DNA from: Persicaria tinctoria
Taxonomy: Eukaryota > Streptophyta > Magnoliopsida > Caryophyllales > Polygonaceae
Length of the DNA: 64,000 bases
Direction of reading: 5' to 3'
Assembly: GCA_037127255.1 (NCBI GenBank)
Contig: JBANSL010000009.1
Coordinates: forward strand, 27,120,475 to 27,184,474
Positions 11,262 to 21,892 of the stretch are shown one piece after another. The position numbers and the translations under genes are program-made. Under the pieces are notes generated by a model that was not told the origin of the DNA, searched no databases, and was given only the letters and a program-made list of their open reading frames with translations. The number at the start of each line of letters is the position of its first letter. Position 1 is the first letter of the stretch.

Positions 11262-14000
11262 ATGCGCCGTTCTTAGACACGGCCACGGGTCCGACCCGCC
11301 GGGTCGACGGGTCGGACCCGCCGGGTCGACAACTCGGGGAGGGTGACCCTAACCCTGACCCGGGGTTGGGACGGGTCGGCGGGTTGGGTGACCCGGCGGG
11401 TCGACGGGTCGGCGGGTCGGACTGCCGGGTCGGCCACGTGGCACCAAATCGGGTACCCAACGAGTTTTGCGGGTCGACCCGCCGGGTCAACCATTTTTTT
11501 TAAAAAAAAAAAAGTTTTAAACCCAAAATAAAACTCAACTCAAGTCTTTCACCACACTTTCGAAATGGAAAGATTTAAGGTTGACAAAACATGGTATGTG
11601 GGAACATATATATAGATATCTTCATTCCACTCCCATTATTTCATCACACTTTAGATGTGGGAAAGAAAAGGTTGGATTGTGGGAATGACAAGTAGGGTAA
11701 GAGGATCTATATATAGAGAAAATAGAGGTATGTAGCCCACTTTCGACGTGGGACAGAAATATTAGATATGAAAGAAAATGTGAGAAATTGATATTTAAGT
11801 ATATGATGTAAAATGTAATGCAATTAAAGTCTTTGGATTATATGGTGGAATATAATGTAATTTAAGTATTTGGATTATATGATGTAACATATAATAATAT
11901 AATTAAAGTGTTTACCTCTTAAGATTTAATGAAATGAATAATACATGGTGATGAAACATCATGATACAATATATCAAGTTATGTTGGATTAATCTTTCTA
12001 TTTAACTTAATTGATAGTTGTGTTGATCCATTAATCAATCATAAGTATTTTATTTTACTTGCATTATTAAAGTTGAATTAGCCACATGTTGTGTATACAT
12101 TTAATGATGATGTTATTAGAATTACATACTTGGGTTGCTTGTTATGACTTACATGAAAAGACACATTGAAAAAGTATTGCCAATATTATATTTCATTCTT
12201 GTGTTTGAAAATCCGAAGTTCTATATCATTTTGAAAATAAACGAAAACTCGATATTAAGGATACTATACATGTGTAACGGCTTTATCAATAACAATATTT
12301 GTATTATTTGAAATTATATCATAAAGACTCCTAACTTAGTATCATATAGAATGATATAGAATGATTTATAAGTATGGATTGACATTAAAAACCGAATGGT
12401 AGAGATTGAAGACATGGTGTAATTTCTAGTTTCTACCCTTATTCTTGTCCCACATTGAAAACTAGAGGAAAAGGGGGGTGCTAAGTCTATAAAAGGAGAA
12501 GCATGGGAGTGCTAAGTTTCACATTGCCATTGCATATTACATTATGTAATATTATGAATTATTCTAATAATAATTTATATAATTTACATAATAATTATAA
12601 ATTTATTTTATTAAAAATAAATTTTTTCAAAAAAAAACATATTCTAAAATGGCGGGTTGACCCGGCGGGTCGAACCGGGTCGGACCCGCCGGGTCACGGG
12701 TTTTCTTTTCCTCGACCCTAACCTTGACCCTCAACCCGAGCTGAACCTTGGACTCGTGGACCCTGACCCGACGGGTCATTGACCCGGTGGGTCACGGGTC
12801 GACCCTCCCGACCCGTGACCCGTGGCCATGTCTAGCCGTTCTGGTCAAACACCTGAGTTCGGCGCCTTAGACGAACCGGAACGCCTTCTACACATCAGAG
12901 CTAGACTACAAAGAGCCATGGCGGCCGCTGAAACACAGGAGCAACTGATCGCAAGGCTTACAAGGGAACTAGCCGCTAAAGATGCTGCTATCGCCACTGA
13001 GAAAGCAGCAAGGGATCAAGCAGAAGCTGAGCTTGCCCAGTTCCCAACCACTGTAGAGGATTATATGCATCCCACTCTCGTCGTGCCTGAATCGGCGATA
13101 CTAATCCCTGATAACTCTTTTGAAATTCGCACTCAATTTCTTATAGAGCTTAAAAATAATGCTTTCTTTGGCAGATTTAATGAGTGTCCTCTTGAACATA
13201 TTACCAATTTTTCTGACATGTGCCGTACTCTAGCTGAAGGTACAACCCTGGAATATGTCAAGATGAAAGCTTTTCGCTGGTCTCTCGCAGGGCCTGCACC
13301 GAAATGGCTTGAAGGGCTGAAAGCAAGATCACTCACAACATGGGCCCAATTAGAGCAAGAATTTCTGAATAAATTCTTCCCACCTGCCAAAACAGCACAT
13401 CTCCGCCAGAAAATCACCGCTTTCAAACAGAAGCAAGGGCAACCGCTGGCAAAGGCATGGGAACGCTACAAAGAACTTCTGCGATCTTGCCCTACTCATG
13501 GACAGCCACCCTACGTAATTCAAGAGATCTTCTTCAATTCTCTTGATCAAATTAGTAAGGACAGAATCAACCATTATACTCACTATGAGTATCTGACAAT
13601 GCCGCCAAGTGACGCATGGGGTGTGCTAGACAAGCTCACCAATTACGACAACAAGTATGGGTCTACTGCAACTTATGAAGAGAACCCCTACACCAGGCCA
13701 GCACCTTCCATGCCCCTATATGAGGCCCCTAAGGAGATCGATCCATATGTTAGGGAGCAATACTACAGAGATCAGAATAAGAAGCTCCTCAAGCAAGTAA
13801 ATTATCTTTCTGTCAACCAACCTTGCATCGAATGCGGATCGCAATGGCACACCACTACTGAGTGACCACACACAGAGCAAGTCAGGCTGGCAGAGCACCA
13901 CGAGGAGGTAGCTTACGCAGGGGGTCCCAATCGCTATATGGGGGAGCAAAGGTTTCAGCAACCACAATGGAACCAAGGTGTCCCTAGGAACCCCCGCCCT
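11262..14000 (+). pseudogene. Gypsy-A gag, split by hAT-1
   Basis: The ancestral start is the ATG at 11262, 63 bp after the PBS, as in Gypsy-C. hAT-1 follows after four codons; the body resumes at 12843. A nearby ATG at 12828, inside the hAT repeat, now opens the same frame (MSSRSGQTPEF). A coiled-coil stretch (RAMAAAETQEQLIARL...AKDAAIATEKAARDQ) precedes the Gag core (ECPLEHITNFSDMC, FRWSLAGPAPKWLEGL, LNKFFPPAKTAHLRQKITAF, EAW-like KAWERYKELLRSCP). The CCHC zinc knuckle starts CIECGSQWH, but its last Cys codon is replaced by TGA at 13863-13865. The same frame continues past the stop to a C-rich run at 13991-13999, where the downstream protease frame (-1) takes over. Gag would package element RNA; this copy is broken. 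Confidence 0.88.
11274..12834. mobile_element. hAT-1: non-autonomous hAT element in gag, TSD GCCGTTCT
   Basis: A 1561-bp element has terminal inverted repeats TAGACACGGCCACGGGTC (left) and TAGACATGGCCACGGGTC (right, inverted), 17 of 18 matching. A perfect 8-bp duplication, GCCGTTCT, lies at 11266-11273 and 12835-12842, the size typical of hAT transposons. Both ends are packed with GACCCG(C/A)CGGGTC repeats (11285-11495 and 12655-12825), which fit sub-terminal transposase binding sites. The middle is AT-rich with no transposase ORF. Removing the element and one duplication restores the first codons of the Gypsy-A gag, so it jumped in after Gypsy-A. Confidence 0.92.
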
Positions 14001-15544
14001 ACAGAGCTCCAGGACATCCGGAAAGGGAACAGAAAAGGGATGATATACAGACAGTCCTGGAGGAGATACGGAGGAATCACTCAGAAACTAAACAGTCTTT
14101 CAACTCCGTCTACACTCAGATGCAAGGTGTCAACTCTAGGCTTGGGGAAATTGATATATGGCGAAAATCAGTTGATACACAGATTGGTCAGCTAGCAGCA
14201 GGAATCCCCAGACAGTCAGGTGGGCATCAACTGCAAGAGCCAGAGGTCAGAAAGCAGCAAAACAACGAAGAACAGCAAGTCGAGGTCGACAACACTGTAG
14301 TCGATCTCGAGGAGGGGCTTGTCGATCTCGAGGATAAACTTCAGAAACCATCGTCTGCACTGCACAGCAACTCGACAACACCCAATCTGGTCGATCTCGA
14401 CAAGGGTGTACTCGACATCGAGGACGGTCAACCCGAGATCGAGGAAACTGCAGCACCTCCGACATCCGTTCTGGCCCCGAATCAGAAAAAGAAGCTACCT
14501 TTCCCCACAAAATCTCCAAAGGACCCAGCAGAGAAGAAATTTCAGCGCTTCATCAAGATGCTTCAGAAACTCAACGTCACCATCCCTTTCACAGAAGCTC
14601 TCAATGAAATGCCATCCTATGTTAAGTTCCTGAAGGAGATTCTGAGCAAAAAGCGATCAATGGCTGAAATTACAGAGGAGTGCAGCCATTTGGACATACT
14701 GGAGAAGAGGCCAGATCCAGGTAAGTTTGCTATAACCATTGGATTTGGTCCATAAAAAATTAATGTCTTATGTGATCTTGGAGCTAGTGTGAGTATAATG
14801 CCTTTAACAATATATTCCAAGATTAAGATAGGTGCCCTAGAGCTTGTGGATGCTAGACTTTACATGGCCAACAACATGGTGGTCATTCCAACAGGCACGG
14901 TGGTCATTCCAACAGGCATGGTGGATAATGTGCCAGTACAAGTAGGTAAATTCTTTATCCCAGCTGATTTCCTAGTTGTTGATATGCAAGAAGTTCCTGC
15001 TTGTCCTATTATTTTAGGAAGACCCTTCTTGGCGACGGTGGATGCCAACATAAGCGTAAGGAAAGGAGTGCTCACCTTCAACATCAGCGATGAGGTAATT
15101 GAGTATTCCTTTAATAAAACTGAAAGGCATACAGGTCCAATGGAAGAAGTCAAATCTATCTCAGCTGGCTACATCACTTGCGGGGAACCTAAAGTACAAA
15201 ATATGACCCCTGAGGAGCTGGAAAAAAGGGACATGGAGGCCCAGGTAGAGGAGATCATGACAATCCTAAAGGAGAACACGGAAAATCCAATCGATACAGA
15301 CCAAGGTATGTCGTTATGGATTAACTATTTTTCGGATGCCTTGATAGGAACCAAGTATGGGGTCGAGATCGACCAAGACTCCTCGACATCGAGGACCCTA
15401 GTCGATCTCGACCAAAAACGGAAGCCTCCACCAGCACCAGCGTCGTCGACCAGCCAGACAGAAGTTGGGACCTACTCGAGATCGAGTACGCCACTCGATA
15501 TCGACCATCTTCAGCATCCTCGGGAGCTGCTTCCTCGACACTGA
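14001..15544 (+). pseudogene. Gypsy-A linker and retropepsin-like domain
   Basis: This frame lies -1 to gag. It begins with a Gln/Arg-rich helix region, then a linker at 14280-14460 made of acidic repeats (VDLEEGLVDLEDK, LVDLDKGVLDIEDG) encoded by the TCGATCTCGA boxes. The PR domain follows: VTIPFTEALNEMPSYVKFLKEIL, EKRPDPGKFAITIGF, then the active-site box DLGASVSIMPL (near 14770) and PIILGRPFLATVDA. A TAA at 14753-14755 interrupts it where Gypsy-C has Tyr. An 18-bp duplication gives VVIPTGTVVIPTGM. The tail (15355-15544) is again Ser/Asp-rich from TCGA boxes. DLGAS in place of DTGA/DSGA is usual for Athila-group proteases. No RT follows. Confidence 0.82.
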
Positions 15545-15792
15545 AACCACCAGACGGACCAGGCTCCTCGATCTCGACCAGACTGGTCGATGTCGACCAC
15601 CACCCCGCTGTCCCAGCTCCGTCTTCCTCGACGCTGAAGCCACCAGGAGCAGAACCCTACTCGAGATCGAGTAGTCCACTCGATGTCGACCAGCCCTCGA
15701 CTTCACCAGCTTCTGCATCCTCGAGCAGGCCACCACCAGAACCCGCAAACTCGTCGAGATCGACTAGCCCTAGTCGAGATCGACCAAACACT

Positions 15793-16128
15793 GTGGTCGC
15801 CGATTCCATCTCTGCGAAGGTAAGCCAAGGTATGGATCTTTCTTCTCTTACTTCCATTAAAGATTTATCTATACATGGCATAGGTTTGCCTTGGTATGTG
15901 CGATTATGCAGGATTTCCAATGATGAGCCTAAAAAATATGAAATTGGAGACAAGCTCTATGTCTCTAAATCAAAGGATCATTGGTTCCCTAACAAATTCA
16001 ACAAGAAGAGGATGGGACCTTTCGTGGTGAACAAGATCCATTCTGGAGGATTGCAGCTGATGGGCAAGAATGGAGTCTTATTTGAGGCCCAAGCTACATG
16101 GGCCCTACAGATGCCACCTAAAGCATAA
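15793..16128 (+). pseudogene. Remnant of an integrase C-terminal region
   Basis: The ORF reads YEIGDKLYVSKSKDHWFPNKF, then KKRMGPFVVNKIHSGG, and ends at TAA 16126-16128. This matches the Athila-group pattern of a basic 'G-KV-Y-SR--FP-K--SRW-GPF-V' segment near the integrase C-terminus, by memory of the motif. The catalytic core and HHCC zinc finger are absent. A Ser/Arg-rich stretch built of TCGA boxes precedes it. It suggests that an internal deletion removed RT, RNase H and most of integrase. Confidence 0.6.
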
Positions 16129-16134
16129 ATGAAA

Positions 16135-16150
16135 AGTCGGCCTAGCGACT
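16135..16150 (+). other. Conserved post-stop hairpin H1 (Gypsy-A)
   Basis: AGTCG-GCCTAG-CGACT begins six bases after the last stop codon. The same hairpin follows the last ORF in Gypsy-B (43153-43168) and Gypsy-C (54355-54370). In Gypsy-C the stem changes to AGTTG/CGACT, keeping pairing by a G-U wobble while the GCCTAG loop is unchanged. Confidence 0.7.
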
Positions 16151-16377
16151 ATAAAATCTAGAGCTTGTACATAGACTTTTTAGGACTTTTGAGACTTTGT
16201 TGCTTTTGTTTTTGTTTTGAAACTTTTAGTTTTTCTTTTGTGGGTGTATGTCTTCTACACTTTTCAGGTCCATGGATAGAAGCAAGATCATACTCAGGCG
16301 ATCCCTTCATTCAATATTAAGAGGCCCTGCACACCTGTCTAGTGAGTTTCTTTCTTTACCCTTTTTTTTTATATATA

Positions 16378-16422
16378 TACAGTGAGGACACTGTAATGTT
16401 TAAGTATGGGGTGGGGGAAGGG
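16378..16422 (+). other. Hairpin H2 with an upstream polypurine-like motif (Gypsy-A)
   Basis: A 7-bp stem, TACAGTG/CACTGTA, closes on the loop AGGA and is followed by tttaagtatggggtggggga. It lies about 1.2 kb before the 3' LTR. The stem sequence differs from H3 but the loop and the TTAAGTATGGGGTG motif are the same. Equivalent modules lie at 42874-42916 and 53853-53900. Confidence 0.75.
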
Positions 16423-17559
16423 CTTACTTTGTGCATATTTGCCATATTTGACATTATTTGTGCATATTTAGAATTTATTTCTTTAAATTGCTACATGGCT
16501 ATTTTGGAATTCATTATTGATTTATGGGCTTATATGCATGTTTTCCAAAGTTTGAAAAATGTCCCCCATTGAAAATTTTGGTTAATGTCATGGAAGTTTT
16601 ATATTGAACTCGACGATGCAAAATTGGATTCATTAGAGATATAGCATGAAATTGCCTAGTAAAGGGAAGTCACAATGAAGTGCATATTTTCTTGAAAACC
16701 ATGAAAGGAGGTAAATTTGATATTGCTTTTGACATGTTGCATGATAAGAGGATGGAGGACTTTATATTTCCATATAATGCTCATATTGTTATAATCCTAG
16801 CCTTACCCATGCTTATGCATCACAAAAGCCATAGTATGCCTTATTTCAATTATTGCTCCACATGACCTAAATATTTGCCATTCTTTACCTTATCCGGGGA
16901 TTATGTTGAGAATGATGTTACAATCTGGAGATTATCATATGGTGTTTGTGTTGTTAATTATCATTATTGGAGTTTGGCGGGAAAGTGTTTAAAATATATG
17001 CAAAATTTAATGAGTGAAAGAAAATCCAATCACCTCAGGAGATAAAGGTAGATTGACCCTGCTCTCTGAGATAATAGTTTGGAGAGATGGGACACATTGT
17101 GAGGAGTCCAAAGCACTAAGTATCCGGGGCCATTCATGACACCCATGTTTGTGACTCGCGAGAAGGCAGTGCTGAGGTTAGAGAGGTAAAAACATTATTA
17201 TGAATAGAAGCAATATGAAAGTTGATGAATCTTATGGAGAAGGAATGTGGAAATTCAATTTGGAAATACTCCATTTCCTCGGATCAAAAGCACCACATGG
17301 CCAAAAACTGCCCACATTTAGCCTTTTACCAATCTACTACTTATTTGAGCTTAAATTAAGTCCTCTTGATTATTAATGCTTTGTCACTTATGAATGTTTT
17401 TGCATAACCCTCCTTTTGTGAGTAGATGCTGCTCTTTAAATTGCACATGCATGGATCTGTGACATTAGTACCTTTTCAAGGATGGTAATTGACTGCTGGG
17501 TTATATGAGAATGAATCTAAAATGTTGAGAGTTTTTCCCCTGAATGACAATTAAAAGTA
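16423..17559 (+). other. 3' non-coding region of Gypsy-A between H2 and H3
   Basis: There is no ORF of note. Blocks here recur inverted in Gypsy-B, for example the segment near 16600 (gaactcgacgatgcaaaattg), the segment near 17150 (tgactcgcgagaaggcagtgctgagg) and 'caccacatggccaaaaa' near 17290; Gypsy-C keeps the last. Conservation in elements that have lost pol suggests a cis role, but none is known to me. Confidence 0.6.
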
Positions 17560-17595
17560 TTGCTTGAGGACAAGCAAGCTTAAGTATGGGGTGTT
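17560..17595 (+). other. Hairpin H3 and polypurine tract before the Gypsy-A 3' LTR
   Basis: A 7-bp stem, TTGCTTG/CAAGCAA, closes on AGGA and is followed by gcttaagtatggggtgttt, which abuts the LTR start at 17596. The purine-rich part is the expected plus-strand primer. Confidence 0.82.
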
Positions 17596-18889
17596 TGTTA
17601 TGAGCCTAATTTGCCATGTTTTACACTTACTTTTATATCGATTTCTGGATACATTACATGCATTTGGGTTAGAATAATACATAATCTGTGTAGTTTACAC
17701 TTACTTGCAATATATGGAGGTCTACACAAGTTTTTGTTATATTCCGCAGAAATCGGACGCACTTTGGAGCTTAAAGGAAACTCATGGATAGGCAAAGAAT
17801 GGTGCAGCTGGAGAAAAGGCCATTTTTCACCGTTCTTTGTTCTGAATCAAGCTTTGATGTCTGCATGAGAGTTGTAGTTCTCGGAAAGAGCTTTCCAACG
17901 CATGGCCATATGTGTCAATCCGAGGAACGAGGACTCGGGAAAGTGCGTTTCAAGAACAGAGCAGAAAGCTGAGAGAACTCTACTCGAGATCGACTAGCCT
18001 CTACTCGATCTCGACAAAGGTTGTCCGAGCACACCTGGTCGAGTAGAGCTGATCGAGGACACTGAGTCAGAGACAACCCGATCCCGGAACCCTACTCGAT
18101 CTCGAGGAGGCCTTGTCGAGATCGAGGAGCCACCCTGCGCCAGTCCGAGTCCATGCCGAGGAGGAGTCCTCGACAACATCAGTCCGAGTCATCCTCGACC
18201 ACACTCTACTCGATCTCGAGTACCCTTGGTCGAGGCCGAGGAGCCAGAACCACTAGATCCGAGCCATGTCGAGCAGAGCCACTCGACCAAGCCAACCAGA
18301 CGACGAATCCTACTCGATCTCGAGGAGCCCTACTCGAGATCGACGAGCCGCGTCCGAAGCCGCGGTACGCAGTTTGAGCAATCCTTGTCGAGTTAGGAGT
18401 CCTTGGAGTCGGAGGAGGTCGAGAAGGCTGAGATTTATCTTTTCCTTTTAGATTAAATTCCTTTATCGCATTTATTTATCATTAAAGCTTTTAGATATAA
18501 TTTTAGATAAATAGGAGATTCTATCCTCGATTAGCAAGAAATAGAAGGCTATAAATAAAGCCCTAGGGGCTGGTTTTTCATTAATTCAATTTCAGTCAGA
18601 GACAAGTAGTTCCAAAGAGAAGTTTTAGGAGTTCTAAAGATTTTAAGGTTTTGGCGTTCAACGAAAGTTGATTGCCGGGATTGTAAAGGCTTTGAATATA
18701 GTTTAGTGCAAGTTTCTTTTTATACATCAAAGTCTGCGATTGCGATGAGGCGTGAGTAGTCCACCCGCTTCTGGGGCTGGGGTGAGCCCGATGGTGGCCA
18801 TGTGAGGTGATGCGGTAATGGTCAGATATTTTTATGCAATTCGTCTTCTACCCTATGAGCATGATTCTTTTGCGAGAGTTGAAGGTGAT
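17596..18889 (+). repeat. 3' LTR of Gypsy-A, truncated
   Basis: It starts TGTTATGAGCC and follows the 5' LTR until 'gttgaaggtgat' at 18889 (equivalent to about 10472). About 700 bp of the LTR end, including its CA terminus and target duplication, is absent. The next base onward is LINE-A sequence. Confidence 0.88.
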
Positions 18890-21574
18890 ATTTTCCTCGA
18901 ATCAATCGGCTCCACATCGACTCTGACTCCTGGATTGATCTCCAACCTAGCTTGGCTAGCGTTGCTTGATTCGTTACCTCCATTGAACGAATGCCTAAAC
19001 CACCCGCCTCCTTATCAGCGTATAGAACCTCCTTTTTAAGAAGGTGGACACGACGGTGGTTAGTGGTTGAGCCTCACACGAACCCTCAGACTGCCTTATC
19101 AATATCCTCACACACTCGTTTCGGAACCAGCGACGACTGCATCATATAGAGAGGAAGGCTAGTCAGGACTGATTTTGCCAATGTTACCCTTCCTTCCATG
19201 GACAACGATCGAACTTTCCAGCCAGTAAGTCTAGTTGTTACCTTGCTTAGCAAATAAGAATATCGTTCAACTGACATCCGGCTAGTCCCCATCGGGACCC
19301 CCAGGTAGTACCCGAATTCAGGCACAATCGGCATGCCCAACTCTGCACTAATCTCTGATTTCACTCCGGCAGGGACATTACTGGAGAAGAACACCGAGCT
19401 CTTCACGAAGCTGACCTTCCCTCCAGAAGCACCACAAAACTTATCAAGGTATTCCTTTATTATCCTACTCTGATCGACGGTAGCTTCACCGAACAACACT
19501 AGATCGTCGGCGAAGAACAAATGGGATAAAAACACTCCTCCAACCGTAATGGGGCTCCATTTTCCCATTGCAATCGCATCTTGGATTATGTGGGAGAGAT
19601 GTTCCATACCAAGGACAAACAAGTATGGGGAGAGCGGATCTCCTTGGCGGATTCCCCTCGATGGCTTGAAACTCCCCGATCTCTCGCCATTCCAAAGTAT
19701 CTCGGAGGCTCCTTGTGTTTGATATTTCATGATCACGTCTACGAGATTATCTGGCAGTTGCGCTTTAGTGAGGATCGACTTGAGGAATCGCCAATTGATT
19801 CTGTCGTATGCCTTCTCCAGATCGACCTTTATAATCATCCATTTCCGCCTCCTCCGCTCGGACATAGAGTGAAGCACTTCCATTACAACCACAATGTTAT
19901 CCAAAATCTGTCGGCCAGGTATGAAGCCAGATTGCACCGGTGAAACGAGCTGCGGCATAATTGGCTTGAGTCTGTTCACGATTACCTTGGTAGCGACTTT
20001 GAAAATAACATTCAATAAGGAGATCAGCCGGAATTGTTTCGGAGTTTCAGGAGCATCCACCTTCGGAATAAGCACCATTAAAGCATCTCCAATACCACTC
20101 GGCAAACGGCTCTCATTCAATAAGCCTAGTACAGTGTCACAGACTTGATTACCTACCAATTCCCACTTTCTTTGGTAAAAAAATGCTGGAAAACCGTCCG
20201 GCCCCGGCGCCTTATAAGCCCCCATCTGTTTCACTGTCTTCCAAACCTCAGCCCTTCTGAATGGAGACGCAGTGCATCAGCTCTGCGTTGCTCAATGGCC
20301 GGGAAGGTGTGATCACACTGCATACAACTCTCCATGTTTGGGAGGGGCCCCGCCAAATACAGTTGGTCGAAGAAATCTACCACCAACTTTTTCACAGTCG
20401 ACTCCTCCTCAATCCACACACCAGCATCATTCTTCAACGCTCTTATTTTGTTCGCTCTTCGGCGCACAATCGTGGAAAGATGATAGTACCTTGTATTCCT
20501 ATCTTCGTCAAGCAAGAAACTTGCATGAGATTTTTGGAACCATAAGAGCTGCTCTTGCTGCAGTATCTATTCAAGTTCATTGCAAAGATGTCCTTCCAAA
20601 TGGACATGGTGGTTTGTGACTCTCTCTACAAGTCGAATCCTCACACCCTCAATCCTCTTCTCTAGCCGACGCTTCTTCCGAAAAATGTTCCCAAAGACAT
20701 GCTTGTTCCACTCCACAAGGTCTGAAGCTAAACCCTTCAAAGCCGCACATGAATCAGCCCCTCTCAGCCATTTTGAAGCAACAAATTCCTCGAAATTTTC
20801 ATGAATCATCCATGCCGATTGGAACTTGAATGGTTTGTTTTGGGGATTGCCATCACCCATAGCTCGCAGATCAACTAGAATCGGGAAGTGGTCCGAAAAG
20901 GCTGCTATAAGGTGCCTCACCGCCGCCTCAGGGAAACGGAGGCGCCAGTCCGGGCAACAGAGAGCCCGATCGAGTCTAGCACCCACTATGGTCCTCTCCT
21001 CTCACCCACGCCACCATGTAAAAGGAGCCCCCTCATAGCCAGGATCAATCAGCTGGAGGGAGTTCACCCAATCACTAAACGTCTGGGAAGCTCTGTTCGA
21101 TCCAACTGATGATCCCGGTGTTCGTTCCTGCGCGTTCAGAGTAGCATTAAAATCCCCTGCTAATAACTAAGGTCGGGTATTGTGCTCTGCGAAGTCTAAG
21201 AGGCTTCTCCACAAGTCAAGTCTCCTGATATGGCTAGGAGCTGCATAAATTTCCGATATGACCCTAGGTTCCTCTCCTCTTCTGTTTATCTCTACCGTTA
21301 TGTGTTGTGGATGACGAATCAAAGGGATGACAGACACTTCTGTGGTTCGCCAAAGCACCCATATCCCCTCTGAGAAACCCACCGCCTCCATTCGTTCGCA
21401 ACCATCGAATCCAATTCTACCACAAATCATATCCGTTGTATCCTCACTAATCCGTGGTTCTACTAGGATGAGGACCTGTGGGTCATGGTTTCTGATAATG
21501 TCTCGGAGCACCCACATGAAAGCATTGCTTCCGGTGCTGTTTGTATTCCAGGCAATAATTCTTAGATTATTCAT
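18890..21574 (-). pseudogene. LINE-A ORF2, endonuclease and reverse transcriptase
   Basis: The start MNNLRIIAWNTNSTGSNAF is at 21574. The apurinic-type endonuclease has VLILVEPRISEDT, LLAGDFNATL and SDHFPILVDLR (the catalytic SDH), with a stop just before LLAGDF and another after FTWWRG. RT follows: YKAPGPDGFPAFFYQ, VMVLIPKVDAPE-like, QSGFIPGRQILDNI, KVDLEKAYDRINW, GIRQGDPLSPYLFV and the FADD box in SHLFFADDLVLF. The frame changes near 20265, between the stretches 20515-20231 and 20234-19086. A stop after CEDIDKAV (19086) precedes more coding-like sequence to 18890. Nonfunctional. Confidence 0.88.
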
Positions 21575-21892
21575 ATTTACCAAGGTGTGAGTGATCGCAT
21601 TAATGATCGGTCTGGCTGACATTTGCATACCATATGCAAACGCAAAGGCTGCCTCATCGAGGCGTTCAATTGATGTAGTGATTCTCGGGGGCACTGACGC
21701 CCGGCATCAAATTGGCTGGTTTTCCGTTAGCAGGGGCTGAAGTTCCATTGTAACCTGGTCCGCTACCCACGGAGGCACCACCAAGAAAGGTCCTATCCGG
21801 TGGTTTGACATTACGAAGCTCCGTCAGTGTCGGACCGGGACTAACTTGATCTCCGGACTCTGATCCATCGCTCGGTGTAACCGTATTCTTTC

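Larger units (their letters stand above)
9121..18889 (+). mobile_element. Gypsy-A: non-autonomous Athila-like Ty3/gypsy element
   Basis: It has a 5' LTR (9121-11178), a tRNA-Asp type PBS, Gag, a retropepsin-like domain, a short integrase C-terminal remnant, a 1.5-kb 3' non-coding region with three hairpins, a polypurine tract and a truncated 3' LTR (17596-18889). Gag resembles the Athila group (LEQEFLNKFFPPAKTAHLRQ). No reverse transcriptase, RNase H or catalytic integrase sequence lies between the protease and 16128, so it needed enzymes in trans. It sits in the Copia-1 pol gene. The left flank is GCTAC; the right one is missing because the 3' LTR breaks off at about 18889 against LINE-A. 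Confidence 0.88.

Noticed and set aside
11285..11495. A CpG island or promoter in the GC-rich GACCCG repeats
   Set aside because: They are the sub-terminal repeats of hAT-1, mirrored at its right end.
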